A stretch of 60,191 nt of DNA from Roseomonas sp. (GCA_020249465.1 JADCFP010000051.1:1-60191), one strand, 5' to 3'. Shown: positions 8,248-17,606, counted from the stretch's first letter. Translations and numbers: made by a program. Notes: generated by a model from the sequence alone, not told the origin.

Positions 8248-9810
8248 ATGATCCCGACTTCCAACCTGGGTGCCATGCTGCTGCAAACCGCCCGCCGCCT
8301 GCCGGACCGCCCCGGGCTGATCTGGCGCGACCGGGTCTGGAACTGGTCGGAAATCGCCGCCCGCGCCGCTGCCGCTGCCGCCGGTTTGCGCGCGCGCAAC
8401 ATTGGTGCGGGGGATCGCGTGCTGATCCATTCGCGCAACAATAACGCGATTTTCGAAGGCGTCTGGGCCTGTTGGTTGATCGGTGCCGTTTGGGTGCCGA
8501 CAAATTTCCGCCTGAGCCCGCCCGAAGCCGCCTATCTGGCCGGGTCTTCACGCTGCAAGGCGCAGATTTTCGATGTGGCTTTCCCCGAACATCGCGCCGC
8601 CTGCCGCGCGGAAAACCTGACCTGCACGCTGGATATCGCGATTGGCGATGGCGCCGGCTTTTCTTGGGAAGATTTAATCGCGGAAGGTGCAGCCGCGCCG
8701 GTGAAGGTGCCCGCCGATGTGGATCGAGATCATCCGGCCTGGTTCTTCTATACCTCCGGCACCACAGGCCGGCCCAAGGGCGGCATTCTGACCCACGGGC
8801 AAATGGCCTTTGTCATCAACAACCACATCGCCGATCTGATGCCGGGGCTGAGCGAAAACGATGCGTCGCTTGTGGTGGCACCGCTTTCCCATGGCGCCGG
8901 CGTGCATGCGCTATCGCAAGTGGCACGCGGCGCGGTTTCGATCCTGCTGCCTGGCGAGCGCTTTGATGTGCCGGAAGCCTGGCGGCTGATTGAAGCGCAT
9001 CGGGTTTCCAACATGTTCACTGTGCCGACGATTCTGAACGCGCTCTGCCGTGATCCGGCGGTGGATACGCATGATCATTCATCGCTGCGCCACGTGATCT
9101 ATGCCGGCGCGCCCATGTATCGGGAGGATCAGAAATACGCGCTTGCGAAGCTCGGCCCCTGTCTGGTGCAGTATTTCGGACTGGGTGAGGTGACCGGCAA
9201 TATCACCGTGCTGCCGCCGGCTTGGCATAGCCTGGAAGATGATCCCGCCATGCCGATCGGGTCCTGCGGCTATCCGCGCACGGGGATCGAGGTTGCGATT
9301 TTGGATACCGCGAATCAGCCCTTGGCCGCCGGTGAAACTGGCGAGATTTGCGTGCGCGGGCCTGCGGTTTTCGCCGGCTATTTCGAAAATGATGCCGCCA
9401 ATGAAAAGGCCTTCGCCGGCGGTTGGTTCCATACCGGTGATCTTGGACACTTGGATGCGCGCGGCTTTTTGTACATCACTGGCCGCGCTTCGGACATGTA
9501 TATCTCGGGCGGGTCGAACGTATATCCGCGTGAGGTAGAGGAAGCGCTGCTGACACATCCAAGCGTTGCGGAAGCCTGCGTGGTGGGCGTGCCGGATGCG
9601 AAATGGGGCGAAAGCGGTGTTGCGGTGTTGGTGGCGGAAGCGGGCACTGTGATTGATCCGGCAGCGGTGATGGCGCATCTCGATGGCCGGCTTGGGCGCT
9701 ACAAATGGCCGGCGAAGATCGTGGTGTGGGACGCGCTGCCGCGCTCAGGCTACGGCAAGGTCCCGAAGAATGAAGTGAAGCGCCTGCTGCTGGAACGCGG
9801 GCAGGCGTGA
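8248..9810 (+). CDS. AMP-forming acyl-CoA synthetase/ligase
   Basis: This protein has 520 residues, normal for the ANL superfamily. The ATG at 8248 has AGGAG 8 bases upstream; the frame is open further left but has no protein character there. Motifs in order: the P-loop YTSGTTGRPKG (about 170), FGLGE in the A5 position, HTGDLGHLDARGFLYITGRASD (A7-A8), GGSNVYPREVEE after the hinge, and PRSGYGKVPK with the catalytic Lys near the C-terminus. It activates a carboxylic acid with ATP and joins it to CoA; the acid is not known. It is divergent from the TRAP operon. A palindromic repeat element follows its stop codon. Confidence 0.9.
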   Translation: MIPTSNLGAMLLQTARRLPDRPGLIWRDRVWNWSEIAARAAAAAAGLRARNIGAGDRVLIHSRNNNAIFEGVWACWLIGAVWVPTNFRLSPPEAAYLAGSSRCKAQIFDVAFPEHRAACRAENLTCTLDIAIGDGAGFSWEDLIAEGAAAPVKVPADVDRDHPAWFFYTSGTTGRPKGGILTHGQMAFVINNHIADLMPGLSENDASLVVAPLSHGAGVHALSQVARGAVSILLPGERFDVPEAWRLIEAHRVSNMFTVPTILNALCRDPAVDTHDHSSLRHVIYAGAPMYREDQKYALAKLGPCLVQYFGLGEVTGNITVLPPAWHSLEDDPAMPIGSCGYPRTGIEVAILDTANQPLAAGETGEICVRGPAVFAGYFENDAANEKAFAGGWFHTGDLGHLDARGFLYITGRASDMYISGGSNVYPREVEEALLTHPSVAEACVVGVPDAKWGESGVAVLVAEAGTVIDPAAVMAHLDGRLGRYKWPAKIVVWDALPRSGYGKVPKNEVKRLLLERGQA

Positions 9811-9815
9811 GGCCA

Positions 9816-9919
9816 TTTAGAGCGTATCCCGTTCACTTTCGTTCACGGGGCACGCTCTAAATTTTCTGTTTGGTCGCATTTTCCGAGTCGCCAAGTGATT
9901 CCACTTGGCTTGAAAATGC
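9816..9919. repeat. Composite palindromic intergenic element, copy 1
   Basis: Two adjacent inverted repeats fill the gap between two convergent genes. The first has arms TTTAGAGCGTATCCCGT (from 9816) and its near-perfect complement ending at 9861, with 2 mismatched bases. The second is nested: GCATTTTC (9876-9883) pairs with GAAAATGC (9912-9919), and inside it GCCAAGTG (9890-9897) pairs with CACTTGGC (9902-9909) around an ATTC loop. It has the layout of the elements at 32879 and 58706 but is the most diverged. It may end transcription from both sides. Confidence 0.75.
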
Positions 9920-9920
9920 T

Positions 9921-10988
9921 TCAGGCAGGCGGCGGCAGGCGCTTGCCGGTCTCGGCATCGAACACATGCAAATGTTCGGTGCGCGGTGCGATTTCCAGCA
10001 CGGTGGCTGAAGGCGGCGCGCCGGGCAGCCGCAAGGCCATGGTTTCACCCGAAGCCAACCTGCCATGCACCACGCTTTCGGAGCCCAGCGGTTCAATCAG
10101 ATCAGTCATCAGGCGCAGCGGCCCGGGCAGGCTGATATGTTCCGGGCGAATGCCGAGCGTCACTTTCTGCCCCGGACGCGCAGCATATTGGCCGGGTGGG
10201 AGGGCGAGGATATTGCCATCCGAAAGCGTGGCCCCCTTGCCATCTTCCGTGATGGTGGCTGGCAGGAAATTCATCGCCGGGCTGCCGATGAAGCCCGCGA
10301 CATAGGTATCGGCGGGACGTTCAAAAATTTCCATGGGCGAAGCAATCTGCGCCGCGCGGCCTTCATGCATGACGACGAGCCTATCGCCCAAGGTCATCGC
10401 CTCCACCTGGTCATGGGTGACGAAAAGGCTGGTGACACCAAGCCGGCGTTGCAGGCGCTTGATTTCCGCGCGCATGGCAACGCGAAGCTTCGCATCCAGA
10501 TTGGAAAGTGGTTCATCAAACAGGAAGAGCTTCGGTTCACGCACAATGGCGCGGCCCATGGCGACGCGCTGGCGCTGCCCGCCAGAGAGTTCCCGCGGGC
10601 GGCGATCCAGCAGGGCGGAAAGGCCGAGCAAATCGGCGGCTTCCTGCACACGGCGCCTGATGTCTTCCTTCGCAAGGCCACGAATGCGCAGCCCATAGGC
10701 CATATTGTCGAAGACGCGCATATGCGGATAAAGCGCGTAATTCTGGAACACCATGGCAATATCGCGCGCGGCTGGCTCCAGCGCGGTCACATCCCGATCA
10801 TCAATCAGCACCGTGCCACCCGTCGCGCGTTCCAGCCCTGCCACGATACGAAGCAAGGTCGATTTGCCGCAGCCGGATGCGCCGACAATGACAATCATCT
10901 CCCCATTTTGCACGGTCAGATCAATGCCATGCAGCACGCGGACCGCGCCGAAATTCTTGACGATGCCGGAAAGTTTGAGTTCAGCCAT
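9921..10988 (-). CDS. ugpC: Glycerol-3-phosphate ABC importer, ATP-binding protein
   Basis: A 355-residue ATPase of the MalK/UgpC class: Walker [10 protein letters not shown] (about 36), signature [14 protein letters not shown] (about 134), Walker [13 protein letters not shown], the switch His in FVTHDQ, and a C-terminal TOBE region (about 235-355) typical of carbohydrate and glycerol phosphate importers. It is the last gene of the ugpB-A-E-C order, 9 bases after ugpE. The substrate is inferred from the clear UgpB gene and the neighbouring glpD. Confidence 0.92.
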   Translation of the reverse strand: MAELKLSGIVKNFGAVRVLHGIDLTVQNGEMIVIVGASGCGKSTLLRIVAGLERATGGTVLIDDRDVTALEPAARDIAMVFQNYALYPHMRVFDNMAYGLRIRGLAKEDIRRRVQEAADLLGLSALLDRRPRELSGGQRQRVAMGRAIVREPKLFLFDEPLSNLDAKLRVAMRAEIKRLQRRLGVTSLFVTHDQVEAMTLGDRLVVMHEGRAAQIASPMEIFERPADTYVAGFIGSPAMNFLPATITEDGKGATLSDGNILALPPGQYAARPGQKVTLGIRPEHISLPGPLRLMTDLIEPLGSESVVHGRLASGETMALRLPGAPPSATVLEIAPRTEHLHVFDAETGKRLPPPA

Positions 10989-10997
10989 GGGGGTTTC

Positions 10998-11882
10998 TCA
11001 TTTCTCGGTCTCGACCAATCCCTTGACGAACCATCGCTGCATCAGGATCACAATGGCAACGGGGGGCAGCAGCGCCAGCACCGTGGTCGCCATGACCAGA
11101 TGCCATTCCGTATCACCCTGGGAGCCCAGCATTTTCACAATGCCGATCATGATGGTTTCCACATCGGTGGAGGTCGTCACCAGCAGCGGCCAAAGATACT
11201 GGTTCCAGCCATAGACAAACAGAATGACAAAAAGTGCCGCAATATTGGTGGCCGATAGCGGCAGCACCACATCCTTGAAAAAGCGAATGGGCCCCGCGCC
11301 ATCCATCTTTGCGGCTTCCACCAATTCATCCGGGATGGTCAGGAAGAATTGCCGGAACAGCAAGGTCGCGGTGGCGGAAGCGATCAGCGGCACGATCAGG
11401 CCGGCATAGGTATTCACCAGCCCAAGATCGGACACCACCTGGAAGGTCGGGAAAATCCGCACCTCGACCGGCAGCATCAGCGTGATGAAGATCGCCCAGA
11501 AGAACAGCATGCGGCCAGGGAAGGAAAAGAAGGCGACAGCATAGGCCGAGATGATGGAAATCGCGATTTTGCCCAAGGTGATCAGCAGCGCCATGATGGC
11601 GCTATTGAACATCATGGTCGAAACCGGCACGCCAGCGCGCTGCTTATTGCCCTGATTCCAGACCGCGCCGTAATTCGCCGCCGCCTCAGCGCCCGGCAGC
11701 AAGGGGACATCGCCGCGGCCGATAGTGCCGGCATCATGGGTGGAACCCATCAGCACAATCCAGATCGGCAGCGCGAAAAGCAGCACCCCCAGCACCAGGA
11801 TGATATGCGTCAGCATATCCGCGCGGGGGTTGCTGCCGGCCATGCCCATGGGGGCGGCGATGCTGTTGCGCGCTTCGGCCAT
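10998..11882 (-). CDS. ugpE: Glycerol-3-phosphate ABC importer, permease
   Basis: A 294-residue inner membrane permease with six predicted helices and the coupling (EAA) loop ELVEAAKMDGAGPIRFFKDVVLPL around residue 190. The PVEVRIFPTFQVVSDLGLVNTYAGLI region before it is typical of UgpE. An N-terminal tail of about 22 residues precedes the first helix; a start at the Met before LTHIILVLG (residue 23) is possible. Its ATG overlaps the stop of ugpA by one base, so the two are translationally coupled. Confidence 0.9.
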   Translation of the reverse strand: MAEARNSIAAPMGMAGSNPRADMLTHIILVLGVLLFALPIWIVLMGSTHDAGTIGRGDVPLLPGAEAAANYGAVWNQGNKQRAGVPVSTMMFNSAIMALLITLGKIAISIISAYAVAFFSFPGRMLFFWAIFITLMLPVEVRIFPTFQVVSDLGLVNTYAGLIVPLIASATATLLFRQFFLTIPDELVEAAKMDGAGPIRFFKDVVLPLSATNIAALFVILFVYGWNQYLWPLLVTTSTDVETIMIGIVKMLGSQGDTEWHLVMATTVLALLPPVAIVILMQRWFVKGLVETEK

Positions 11883-12763
11883 CAGTAATGCACCTTGCGT
11901 TCGATGAAGCGGAATTGCACGAGTGTGAGTGCCATTACCGCAATCATCAGCACGACCGATTGCGCGGAGGATGAGCCAATATCCAGATTGACCCGGCCAT
12001 CAATATAGGCGCGGTAGATCAGGGTTTGCGTGGCATTGCCCGGCCCGCCCTTGGTCAGCGCATCAATAATGCCGAAAGTATCGAAGAAAGCGTAGGTGAT
12101 ATTAATCACCAGCAGAAAGAAGGTGGTGGGCGACAGCAGCGGGAAGATCACCGTGCGGAAGCGATGCAGGGGGGACGCGCCATCAATGGCAGCCGCCTCC
12201 AGCACGCTGCGCGGGATGGATTGCAGCCCTGCCAGGAAGAACAGGAAGTTGTAGGAAACCTGCTTCCAGGCTGCGGCCAGCACCACCACCAGCATGGCCT
12301 GATTGCCATTCAGCGTATAATTCCAGGCAACACCCGCCGCCTTCAGTGCGCGGCCGATCAGCCCGATATCAGGATGGAACAGAAAGATATAAAGAATGGC
12401 GGCCACGGCAGGCGCCACCGCATAGGGCCAGATCAGCAAGGTGCGGTAGGCATCCTTGCCACGAATATGTCGATCCGCGAGTACCGCAAGGCCGAGCGCC
12501 AAGCCCATGGCAAGCACGGTGACGGCGACCGAAAAGATCATCGTATTGATGATGACCTGATGATAGAGCGGGTCGGCAAAAAGGTCCGTGAAATTCTCAA
12601 ACCAGACGAATTGCTTGGAAATGCCAAAGGCATCCTGGCGGATGAAGGAATACCAAACGGCTTCCCCCGCCGGCCAGAAAAAGAAAATAAAAGTGATCAC
12701 AAGCTGCGGCGCCAGCAGCAGATAGGGCAGCAGTTTATTGTTAAATATCGCCTTGCGCTGCAT
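11882..12763 (-). CDS. ugpA: Glycerol-3-phosphate ABC importer, permease
   Basis: A 293-residue permease starting [20 protein letters not shown], the usual UgpA opening, with six helices. The coupling loop [25 protein letters not shown] is near residue 200, and [18 protein letters not shown] lies in the last periplasmic loop. It pairs with UgpE to form the channel. It follows ugpB after a 54-base gap holding a strong stem-loop, which may set its level below that of the binding protein. Confidence 0.92.
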   Translation of the reverse strand: MQRKAIFNNKLLPYLLLAPQLVITFIFFFWPAGEAVWYSFIRQDAFGISKQFVWFENFTDLFADPLYHQVIINTMIFSVAVTVLAMGLALGLAVLADRHIRGKDAYRTLLIWPYAVAPAVAAILYIFLFHPDIGLIGRALKAAGVAWNYTLNGNQAMLVVVLAAAWKQVSYNFLFFLAGLQSIPRSVLEAAAIDGASPLHRFRTVIFPLLSPTTFFLLVINITYAFFDTFGIIDALTKGGPGNATQTLIYRAYIDGRVNLDIGSSSAQSVVLMIAVMALTLVQFRFIERKVHY

Positions 12764-12785
12764 GTTGCCTCAACCAAAAAGGGGA

Positions 12786-12808
12786 GGGGCCGCCCTGAAG
12801 GCGGCCCC
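12786..12808 (-). terminator. Intra-operon stem-loop between ugpB and ugpA
   Basis: A perfect 9-base GC stem (GGGGCCGCC at 12786-12794, GGCGGCCCC at 12800-12808) with a 5-base loop. Read on the minus strand, the mRNA sense, it is followed 5 bases later by TTTTT. It could act as a partial terminator or protect the 3' end of ugpB mRNA, giving more binding protein than permease. Confidence 0.7.
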
Positions 12809-12817
12809 GATACGCAA

Positions 12818-14278
12818 TTAGCGGCGATTGGCACGCTCAAAATTGCGCAGCACCACATTGGCGCGGCGATTGGCATTGGCCAGCAGCGTTTCGGTATTCT
12901 GCTGCCCTTGGAAGCCGCGCTCCAGTTCTTCCTGGATGATGTTGCGGATTTCCACAAAGCCGCCCAGGCGGAAGCCCTGGCTATTGGGCGTGGGTTCTGC
13001 GCGCGACAATTGGATAATGGCGGCGTCCGTACCCGGGTTCTGGGTATAGAAGCCCTCAGCACGTGAAGCCTCATAAGCGGCCAGCGTCAGCGGCACGTAA
13101 CCTGTCACATGGTGCCACCACTTATCCTGCTCAACGTCTGAAATGAAGCGGTAGAATTCCGCGACCCCGCGATATTCTTCCGCCGTGCGGTTGCGCGCCG
13201 TCAGTGTCCACAGGCTGGCGCCACCAATCACGCCATTGCGCGGCCCAGCTTGGGTGCTGGCCGCCTTCGCACGCCGCAAAGCCGCAAGGGCGGCATCTGG
13301 TGCCATGCCGGCCAAATCCGCGCGCAGGACGGCTTCAATTTCCTGTTCTCGTGCGGAGGGCCCATTCAGACCAGACCAATCGCCATGATACGGCAGCATC
13401 ACGGAAGCCCAGCGGAACTTGGCTTCGCGCTGCACCTGCGCCCGACCGGCCGAGGAATTGAAGGACATGGCAGCCTTGCCGGCCGGGAAGCTTGCGAAGC
13501 CATCGGCATCCCGCCCGCCATAGACGAACAGGCCCTCACGCTGCATCTCAAGCAGCATATTTGTATGCTTGGTAAAGATCGGCGCGCCGAGGTTCATTTC
13601 GGCATCCGGGCCTTCAAAGCCATTGGCCTTGGTGGCAAGGCCGACATCATGCATGGATGACATTTGTTCAAACATCACCCAGGTCGGCCAGGCGGTGCTG
13701 ATCGGAATTTCCGCGGCATTGGTCGCCTTGATTTTCTGTGCGGCAGCGCGAATTTCAGCCCAGGTCTTGGGCAGTTCCGTTGTGGAAAGCCCCGCCTTTT
13801 CGAAAGCGTCCAGGTTCACCCACATGACCGCGGAAGAAGAATTATGCGGCATGGAAACCAGGCGGCCTTGCGTGTCAGAATAATAGCCGCGCACCCCGGC
13901 CAGATAGCGCTTGGGATCGAGCGTAATGCCCACCTCGCCCAACAATTCATGCGTCGGGCGAATCGCGGGGCCGGCGGCCATCATGGTGGCGGTGCCGACT
14001 TCAAACACCTGCGCGATATGGGGCGGCGTGCCGGCGCGCCAGGCGGCGATGGCGCCGGTCATGACTTCCACATAGGAACCGCGGAAGGTGGCATTCACGC
14101 GAAAGCGCGTTTGGCTTTCGTTGAAGCGCGTCACCTGTTCGGCCACGCGTTCACCAAGCGCGCCGCCCAGCCCATACCAGAACTGGATTTCGCTGCGGCC
14201 CTGGGCGCGCACGGATGGCGCAATGAAGGGGGCCGCCAAAAGGCCACCGGTTCCCAGCAATATGTCACGACGATTCAT
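12818..14278 (-). CDS. ugpB: Glycerol-3-phosphate periplasmic binding protein
   Basis: A 486-residue family-1 binding protein, longer than E. coli UgpB (about 438). MNRRDILLGTGG starts a twin-arginine type signal peptide cut near VRA-Q. The mature N-terminus (FWYGLGGALGERVAEQVTRFN) and the AQVFEVGTATMMAAG stretch match UgpB closely, as I recall the E. coli protein. It delivers glycerol-3-phosphate or glycerophosphodiesters to UgpAE-C. It lies 93 bases after glpD and is the first ugp gene of the block. Confidence 0.9.
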   Translation of the reverse strand: MNRRDILLGTGGLLAAPFIAPSVRAQGRSEIQFWYGLGGALGERVAEQVTRFNESQTRFRVNATFRGSYVEVMTGAIAAWRAGTPPHIAQVFEVGTATMMAAGPAIRPTHELLGEVGITLDPKRYLAGVRGYYSDTQGRLVSMPHNSSSAVMWVNLDAFEKAGLSTTELPKTWAEIRAAAQKIKATNAAEIPISTAWPTWVMFEQMSSMHDVGLATKANGFEGPDAEMNLGAPIFTKHTNMLLEMQREGLFVYGGRDADGFASFPAGKAAMSFNSSAGRAQVQREAKFRWASVMLPYHGDWSGLNGPSAREQEIEAVLRADLAGMAPDAALAALRRAKAASTQAGPRNGVIGGASLWTLTARNRTAEEYRGVAEFYRFISDVEQDKWWHHVTGYVPLTLAAYEASRAEGFYTQNPGTDAAIIQLSRAEPTPNSQGFRLGGFVEIRNIIQEELERGFQGQQNTETLLANANRRANVVLRNFERANRR

Positions 14279-14371
14279 TTTCTCGCTCCCTCAATGTTGG
14301 CGATCGTTGCCCGATACTGAGCCCTTATTACAGGTAAAAGACGGTTTCGCGAAGCTTGTGTTGCGGGTTTT

Positions 14372-15865
14372 TCAGCGCCCCATCAGCCGCGCCAGCCTAT
14401 CCCGCGCCCCCGCATCGAAGCGGAGACCAAGCTTGCTGCGGCGCCAGAGTACGTCTTCCGCCGCTTCGGCCCATTCCTCCTGACGCAAATAATCTACTTC
14501 GGCGGCGTGCAAATCGGCACCAATGGCCGGGCCGGGGTCCTGGCCCGGGGCAAAAATCCTCCAGGCACGGGTGCCATAGGCGCGGAGCAAGCGGGTGCAA
14601 AGCGCCTCTCGCAGCAGGGGGAAGTCGCGCTGAAAATCCGCCAGCAGCGCGGGGAAGCCATCTGGCGCGAAATCCCCGCCCGGCAAGGCTGCGCGGGCGG
14701 TCCAACCGGCGCTTTCGGGCTTCAGGCGAAGTTCTGACAGTGCGGCCTCGGCCAATTTGCGATAGGTGGTGATCTTGCCGCCGAAGATTGTGAGCAGCGG
14801 CGCCTGACCTGTCGGCGCGTCCAGCTTCAGCACGTAATCGCGCGTCGCTTCCTGCGCCTTGCTTGCGCCGTCATCATAAAGTGGGCGCAGCCCCGAATAG
14901 GTCCAGACGATATCTTCGCGCCTGACGGGTGTGCGGAAATAGCCTGATGCGGCAGCGCAGAGATAGGTGATTTCGCCTTCCGAAATTTGCGGTGGCTCGT
15001 CCGGATTTGGATGATCCTCATCGGTCGTGCCGATCAGGGTGAAGTCACGCTCATAAGGAATGGCGAAAATGATCCGGCCATCGGCGTTTTGGAAAATATA
15101 GGCGCGGTCGTGACCATAAAGCCGCGGCAGCACAATATGGCTGCCCTTCACCAGCCGAAGCCGCGCCGGCTGATTGCTGCCCATCACCAGCCCCTGCACG
15201 GCGCCCACCCAGGGACCGGCGGCATTGACCAAGGCGCGGGCGTGACACTCGGCTGTCCCGTCACGGCCCTCAGCGGTGATATGCCAGAGCGCGCCTTCCC
15301 GCCGCGCAGCACTCACCGCCATGCGCGGATGGATGGCGGCACCGCGTTCCGCTGCATCCTTGGCGTTCAGCAGCACCAGGCGGGAATCCTCGACCCAGCA
15401 ATCGGAATACTCAAAGCCGATGGCATGCCCGGGGCTGAGCGGCGCGCCGAGCGGAGAGCGTGTCAGATCAATGCGCTGCGTTGCCGGCAGCAGCTTCCGA
15501 CCGCCCAAATGATCATACAAGAACAACCCAAGCCGCAGCAGCCAGGCGGGCCTGAGGCCCTGGTGATGCGGCAGCACGAAGCGCAAGGGCCAGATGATAT
15601 GTGGCGCGATACCCAGCAGGATTTCGCGTTCGATCAGTGCTTCCCGCACCAGGCGGAATTCGTAATGTTCCAGATAACGCAAGCCACCATGGATCAGCTT
15701 GGTAGAATTGGCTGAAGTGCCGCCGCCCAAATCGCCTTTTTCGAACAGCACAACGGAAAACCCGCGGCCTGCCGCATCGCGCGCAATGCCCGCGCCATTG
15801 ATGCCGCCACCAATGACGGCAAGATCATAGGGCTCAGCCAGAGATGATGATGCGCGCAAGCTCAT
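14372..15865 (-). CDS. glpD: Glycerol-3-phosphate dehydrogenase (respiratory, FAD)
   Basis: A 497-residue flavoprotein, the normal GlpD length. The FAD-binding start DLAVIGGGINGAGIARDAAGRG (about 13-34) is followed by STKLIHGGLRYLE, the active-site region of the family. IIFAIPYERDFTLIGTTDE and the FGGKITTYRKLAE motif are in the second half. It oxidises glycerol-3-phosphate to dihydroxyacetone phosphate and passes electrons to quinone at the inner membrane, the natural next step after Ugp import. Its first 32 bases overlap the end of the upstream hydrolase gene in another frame. Confidence 0.94.
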   Translation of the reverse strand: MSLRASSSLAEPYDLAVIGGGINGAGIARDAAGRGFSVVLFEKGDLGGGTSANSTKLIHGGLRYLEHYEFRLVREALIEREILLGIAPHIIWPLRFVLPHHQGLRPAWLLRLGLFLYDHLGGRKLLPATQRIDLTRSPLGAPLSPGHAIGFEYSDCWVEDSRLVLLNAKDAAERGAAIHPRMAVSAARREGALWHITAEGRDGTAECHARALVNAAGPWVGAVQGLVMGSNQPARLRLVKGSHIVLPRLYGHDRAYIFQNADGRIIFAIPYERDFTLIGTTDEDHPNPDEPPQISEGEITYLCAAASGYFRTPVRREDIVWTYSGLRPLYDDGASKAQEATRDYVLKLDAPTGQAPLLTIFGGKITTYRKLAEAALSELRLKPESAGWTARAALPGGDFAPDGFPALLADFQRDFPLLREALCTRLLRAYGTRAWRIFAPGQDPGPAIGADLHAAEVDYLRQEEWAEAAEDVLWRRSKLGLRFDAGARDRLARLMGR

Positions 15866-16523
15866 CTGGTGTGGTCAGCATGGGGTAATGGCCCGTGTCA
15901 ATCACATGCCAGCGCGCGTTGAGTTTTTCCGCGCAGCGGCGCTGATGCGCCTCACCGGGATTGGCCGCCTGTGGGCAATAGATCACAGAAGCGTTCCAGG
16001 ATTGCTGCCAGAAGCTTGGCAGCTTCACCGGCTGGGTGAAGGTCTTAATCGGATGGAGCGTCATGCGATCCGCCGCCCATTCCGCGAGGCCCCGTTCCAT
16101 GCCAAGGAAAAGCCGGTTCAGCGCATCATCCCGGCTTGGGCCAAGCGCGATATCCGTATTGATGGCAGCCGGGCGGGTCACAATGTCGCGGATCTTCTCG
16201 CCATCCATCAACGCCAGCGCATCAGCGAAAACCAGGCGGCCAATGCGGTCGCGTGCGCGCTCTGCCGCCGCTGCCATCACCATGCCGCCGGCCGAGGTGC
16301 CCACCAGCACCGCGTCGCGCAAATCATGGAAGTAAAGATATTTGGCGATTTCCTGGCCATGGCTTTCGGTATCAATGCCGGCGCGCATCTGGTGGCGGCG
16401 TTCGGCGCAGCCATCAAGCGTTGGCGCATGCACATCATGGCCAGCGGCGCGGAGCCTTTCGGCGACAAGGCGCCAAATCCAGCCACCCTGATAGGCCCCG
16501 TGAATGAGAACAATGCTCGCCAT
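15834..16523 (-). CDS. Alpha/beta hydrolase
   Basis: This protein has 229 residues from the ATG at 16523, behind GGGAGG; a Met 7 codons earlier is also in frame but has a poorer site. VLIHGAYQGGWIW is the oxyanion-side loop, GTSAGG (about 88) the nucleophile elbow with its Ser, and DTGHYPM near the C-terminus holds the catalytic His. It resembles the plant-type esterase/salicylate-esterase branch of the fold by its HGA...GWxW opening. It overlaps glpD by 32 bases and so probably heads the glpD-ugp operon, which would suit an esterase releasing an acyl group, but the substrate is unknown. Confidence 0.82.
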   Translation of the reverse strand: MASIVLIHGAYQGGWIWRLVAERLRAAGHDVHAPTLDGCAERRHQMRAGIDTESHGQEIAKYLYFHDLRDAVLVGTSAGGMVMAAAAERARDRIGRLVFADALALMDGEKIRDIVTRPAAINTDIALGPSRDDALNRLFLGMERGLAEWAADRMTLHPIKTFTQPVKLPSFWQQSWNASVIYCPQAANPGEAHQRRCAEKLNARWHVIDTGHYPMLTTPDELARIIISG

Positions 16524-16652
16524 GTCGCGCCTCCCGATTTGCAAAAGAGCTAAGCCCGAAACGCTGGACTTGGAAAGATAAGCGCCTTGGGGCTGGCAGA
16601 ATGCCCAAGGCAGGCTAGGTTACAGCCTTGCAAAGTGAAAGGTCGTTCTTCC

Positions 16653-17603
16653 ATGCTGCGTCGTTCCCTGCTTACCGCTGCTGCGCTTGGTTTGGCGGCG
16701 CCTGCCTTTGCTCAGGCGCGCCCGCTTCGTATGATCATCCCCGTGGGCGTTGGCGGTGTGACGGACGTGGTGGGCCGTATCCTGGCCGATGCCTTGCAAA
16801 CCCAGTTGGGCCGACCGGTCGTGCCAGAAAATATCGCCGGCGCTGGCAGCACCGTGGGGGCGGCAGCGTTTCATCGCCTGCCCGCCGATGGCAATACGAT
16901 TTTCATCGGCACCAATAACCATCCGGTGATGCGCGCGATTTATCCGAATTTCCCGCATGACCCGGTGACGGATTTTGTGCCGCTCGCGCTGATTGGCCGA
17001 CAGCCCTTTGTACTTGCTGTACACCCAGATGTGCCAGCGCGCGATGTCGCCTCGCTGATGGTGTGGCTCACGCAGAAAAAGGAAGAAGCAAATTATGGCG
17101 CGACCAATCCCGGCGCCACCAATCATCTGGCGGGCGAATTGTTCCGCCAGCTTTCCGGCGCCAGCTTCACCATCGTCCCCTATCGGACTGCTGCCAATGC
17201 GGTGCAGGATTTGCTCGCGGGGCGGATGAATCTGACCATTGATAGCCCGACCATGCTTGCGCCGCTGATGCGTGATGGCCGCGTGCGGGGCCTTGCCGTC
17301 AGTTCCGCAACACCATCCGAACTTGTGCCGGGCCTGCCGGCACTCGCGCAGGTTGGCGTGCCTGGCTATGAAGTCACGGCTTGGCAGGTGCTATTTGCGA
17401 AGCCCGGCACGCCGGAAGAAGCACTCCCCCCCATTCGTGACGCAGCATTGCGCGCGGTGGCCGACCCCGCCGTGAAGCAGCGCCTGGCGGCGGCGGGCGT
17501 GGAAACCTGGCCCGATCCTTCGCCCACTGCAGCGGCAGCGCATGTGCAGGCGGAAGTAACGCGTTGGGCGCCGATTGTCTCGCGCATGAACCTGGGGGGC
17601 TGA
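16653..17603 (+). CDS. Bug/TctC-type substrate-binding protein
   Basis: This protein has 316 residues from the ATG at 16653, where MLRRSLLTAAALGLAAPAFAQ forms a clear signal peptide. The mature protein shows RPLRMIIPVGVGGVTD, LGRPVVPENIAGAGS, NYGATNPGATNH and the VQDLLAGRMNLTIDSP stretch of the family. It lies 3 bases upstream of a gamma-glutamyltransferase-family gene and leads an operon with a Dpp-type ABC importer. This is an odd setting for a TTT receptor, since no TctAB genes are present. A 7-base inverted repeat (CCTTGGG at 16585, CCCAAGG at 16604) lies upstream and may be an operator. Confidence 0.87.
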   Translation: MLRRSLLTAAALGLAAPAFAQARPLRMIIPVGVGGVTDVVGRILADALQTQLGRPVVPENIAGAGSTVGAAAFHRLPADGNTIFIGTNNHPVMRAIYPNFPHDPVTDFVPLALIGRQPFVLAVHPDVPARDVASLMVWLTQKKEEANYGATNPGATNHLAGELFRQLSGASFTIVPYRTAANAVQDLLAGRMNLTIDSPTMLAPLMRDGRVRGLAVSSATPSELVPGLPALAQVGVPGYEVTAWQVLFAKPGTPEEALPPIRDAALRAVADPAVKQRLAAAGVETWPDPSPTAAAAHVQAEVTRWAPIVSRMNLGG

Positions 17604-17606
17604 GCC

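Noticed and set aside
10065-11258. 397-codon plus-strand open frame opposite ugpC and ugpE
   Set aside because: It is rich in His, Arg and Gln with no domain character and lies wholly over well-identified minus-strand genes; a GC-rich shadow frame.
16585-16610. CCTTGGG/CCCAAGG inverted repeat as a LysR-type operator
   Set aside because: The arms are only 7 bases in a GC-rich gap and no regulator gene is adjacent, so it is mentioned but not called as a site.
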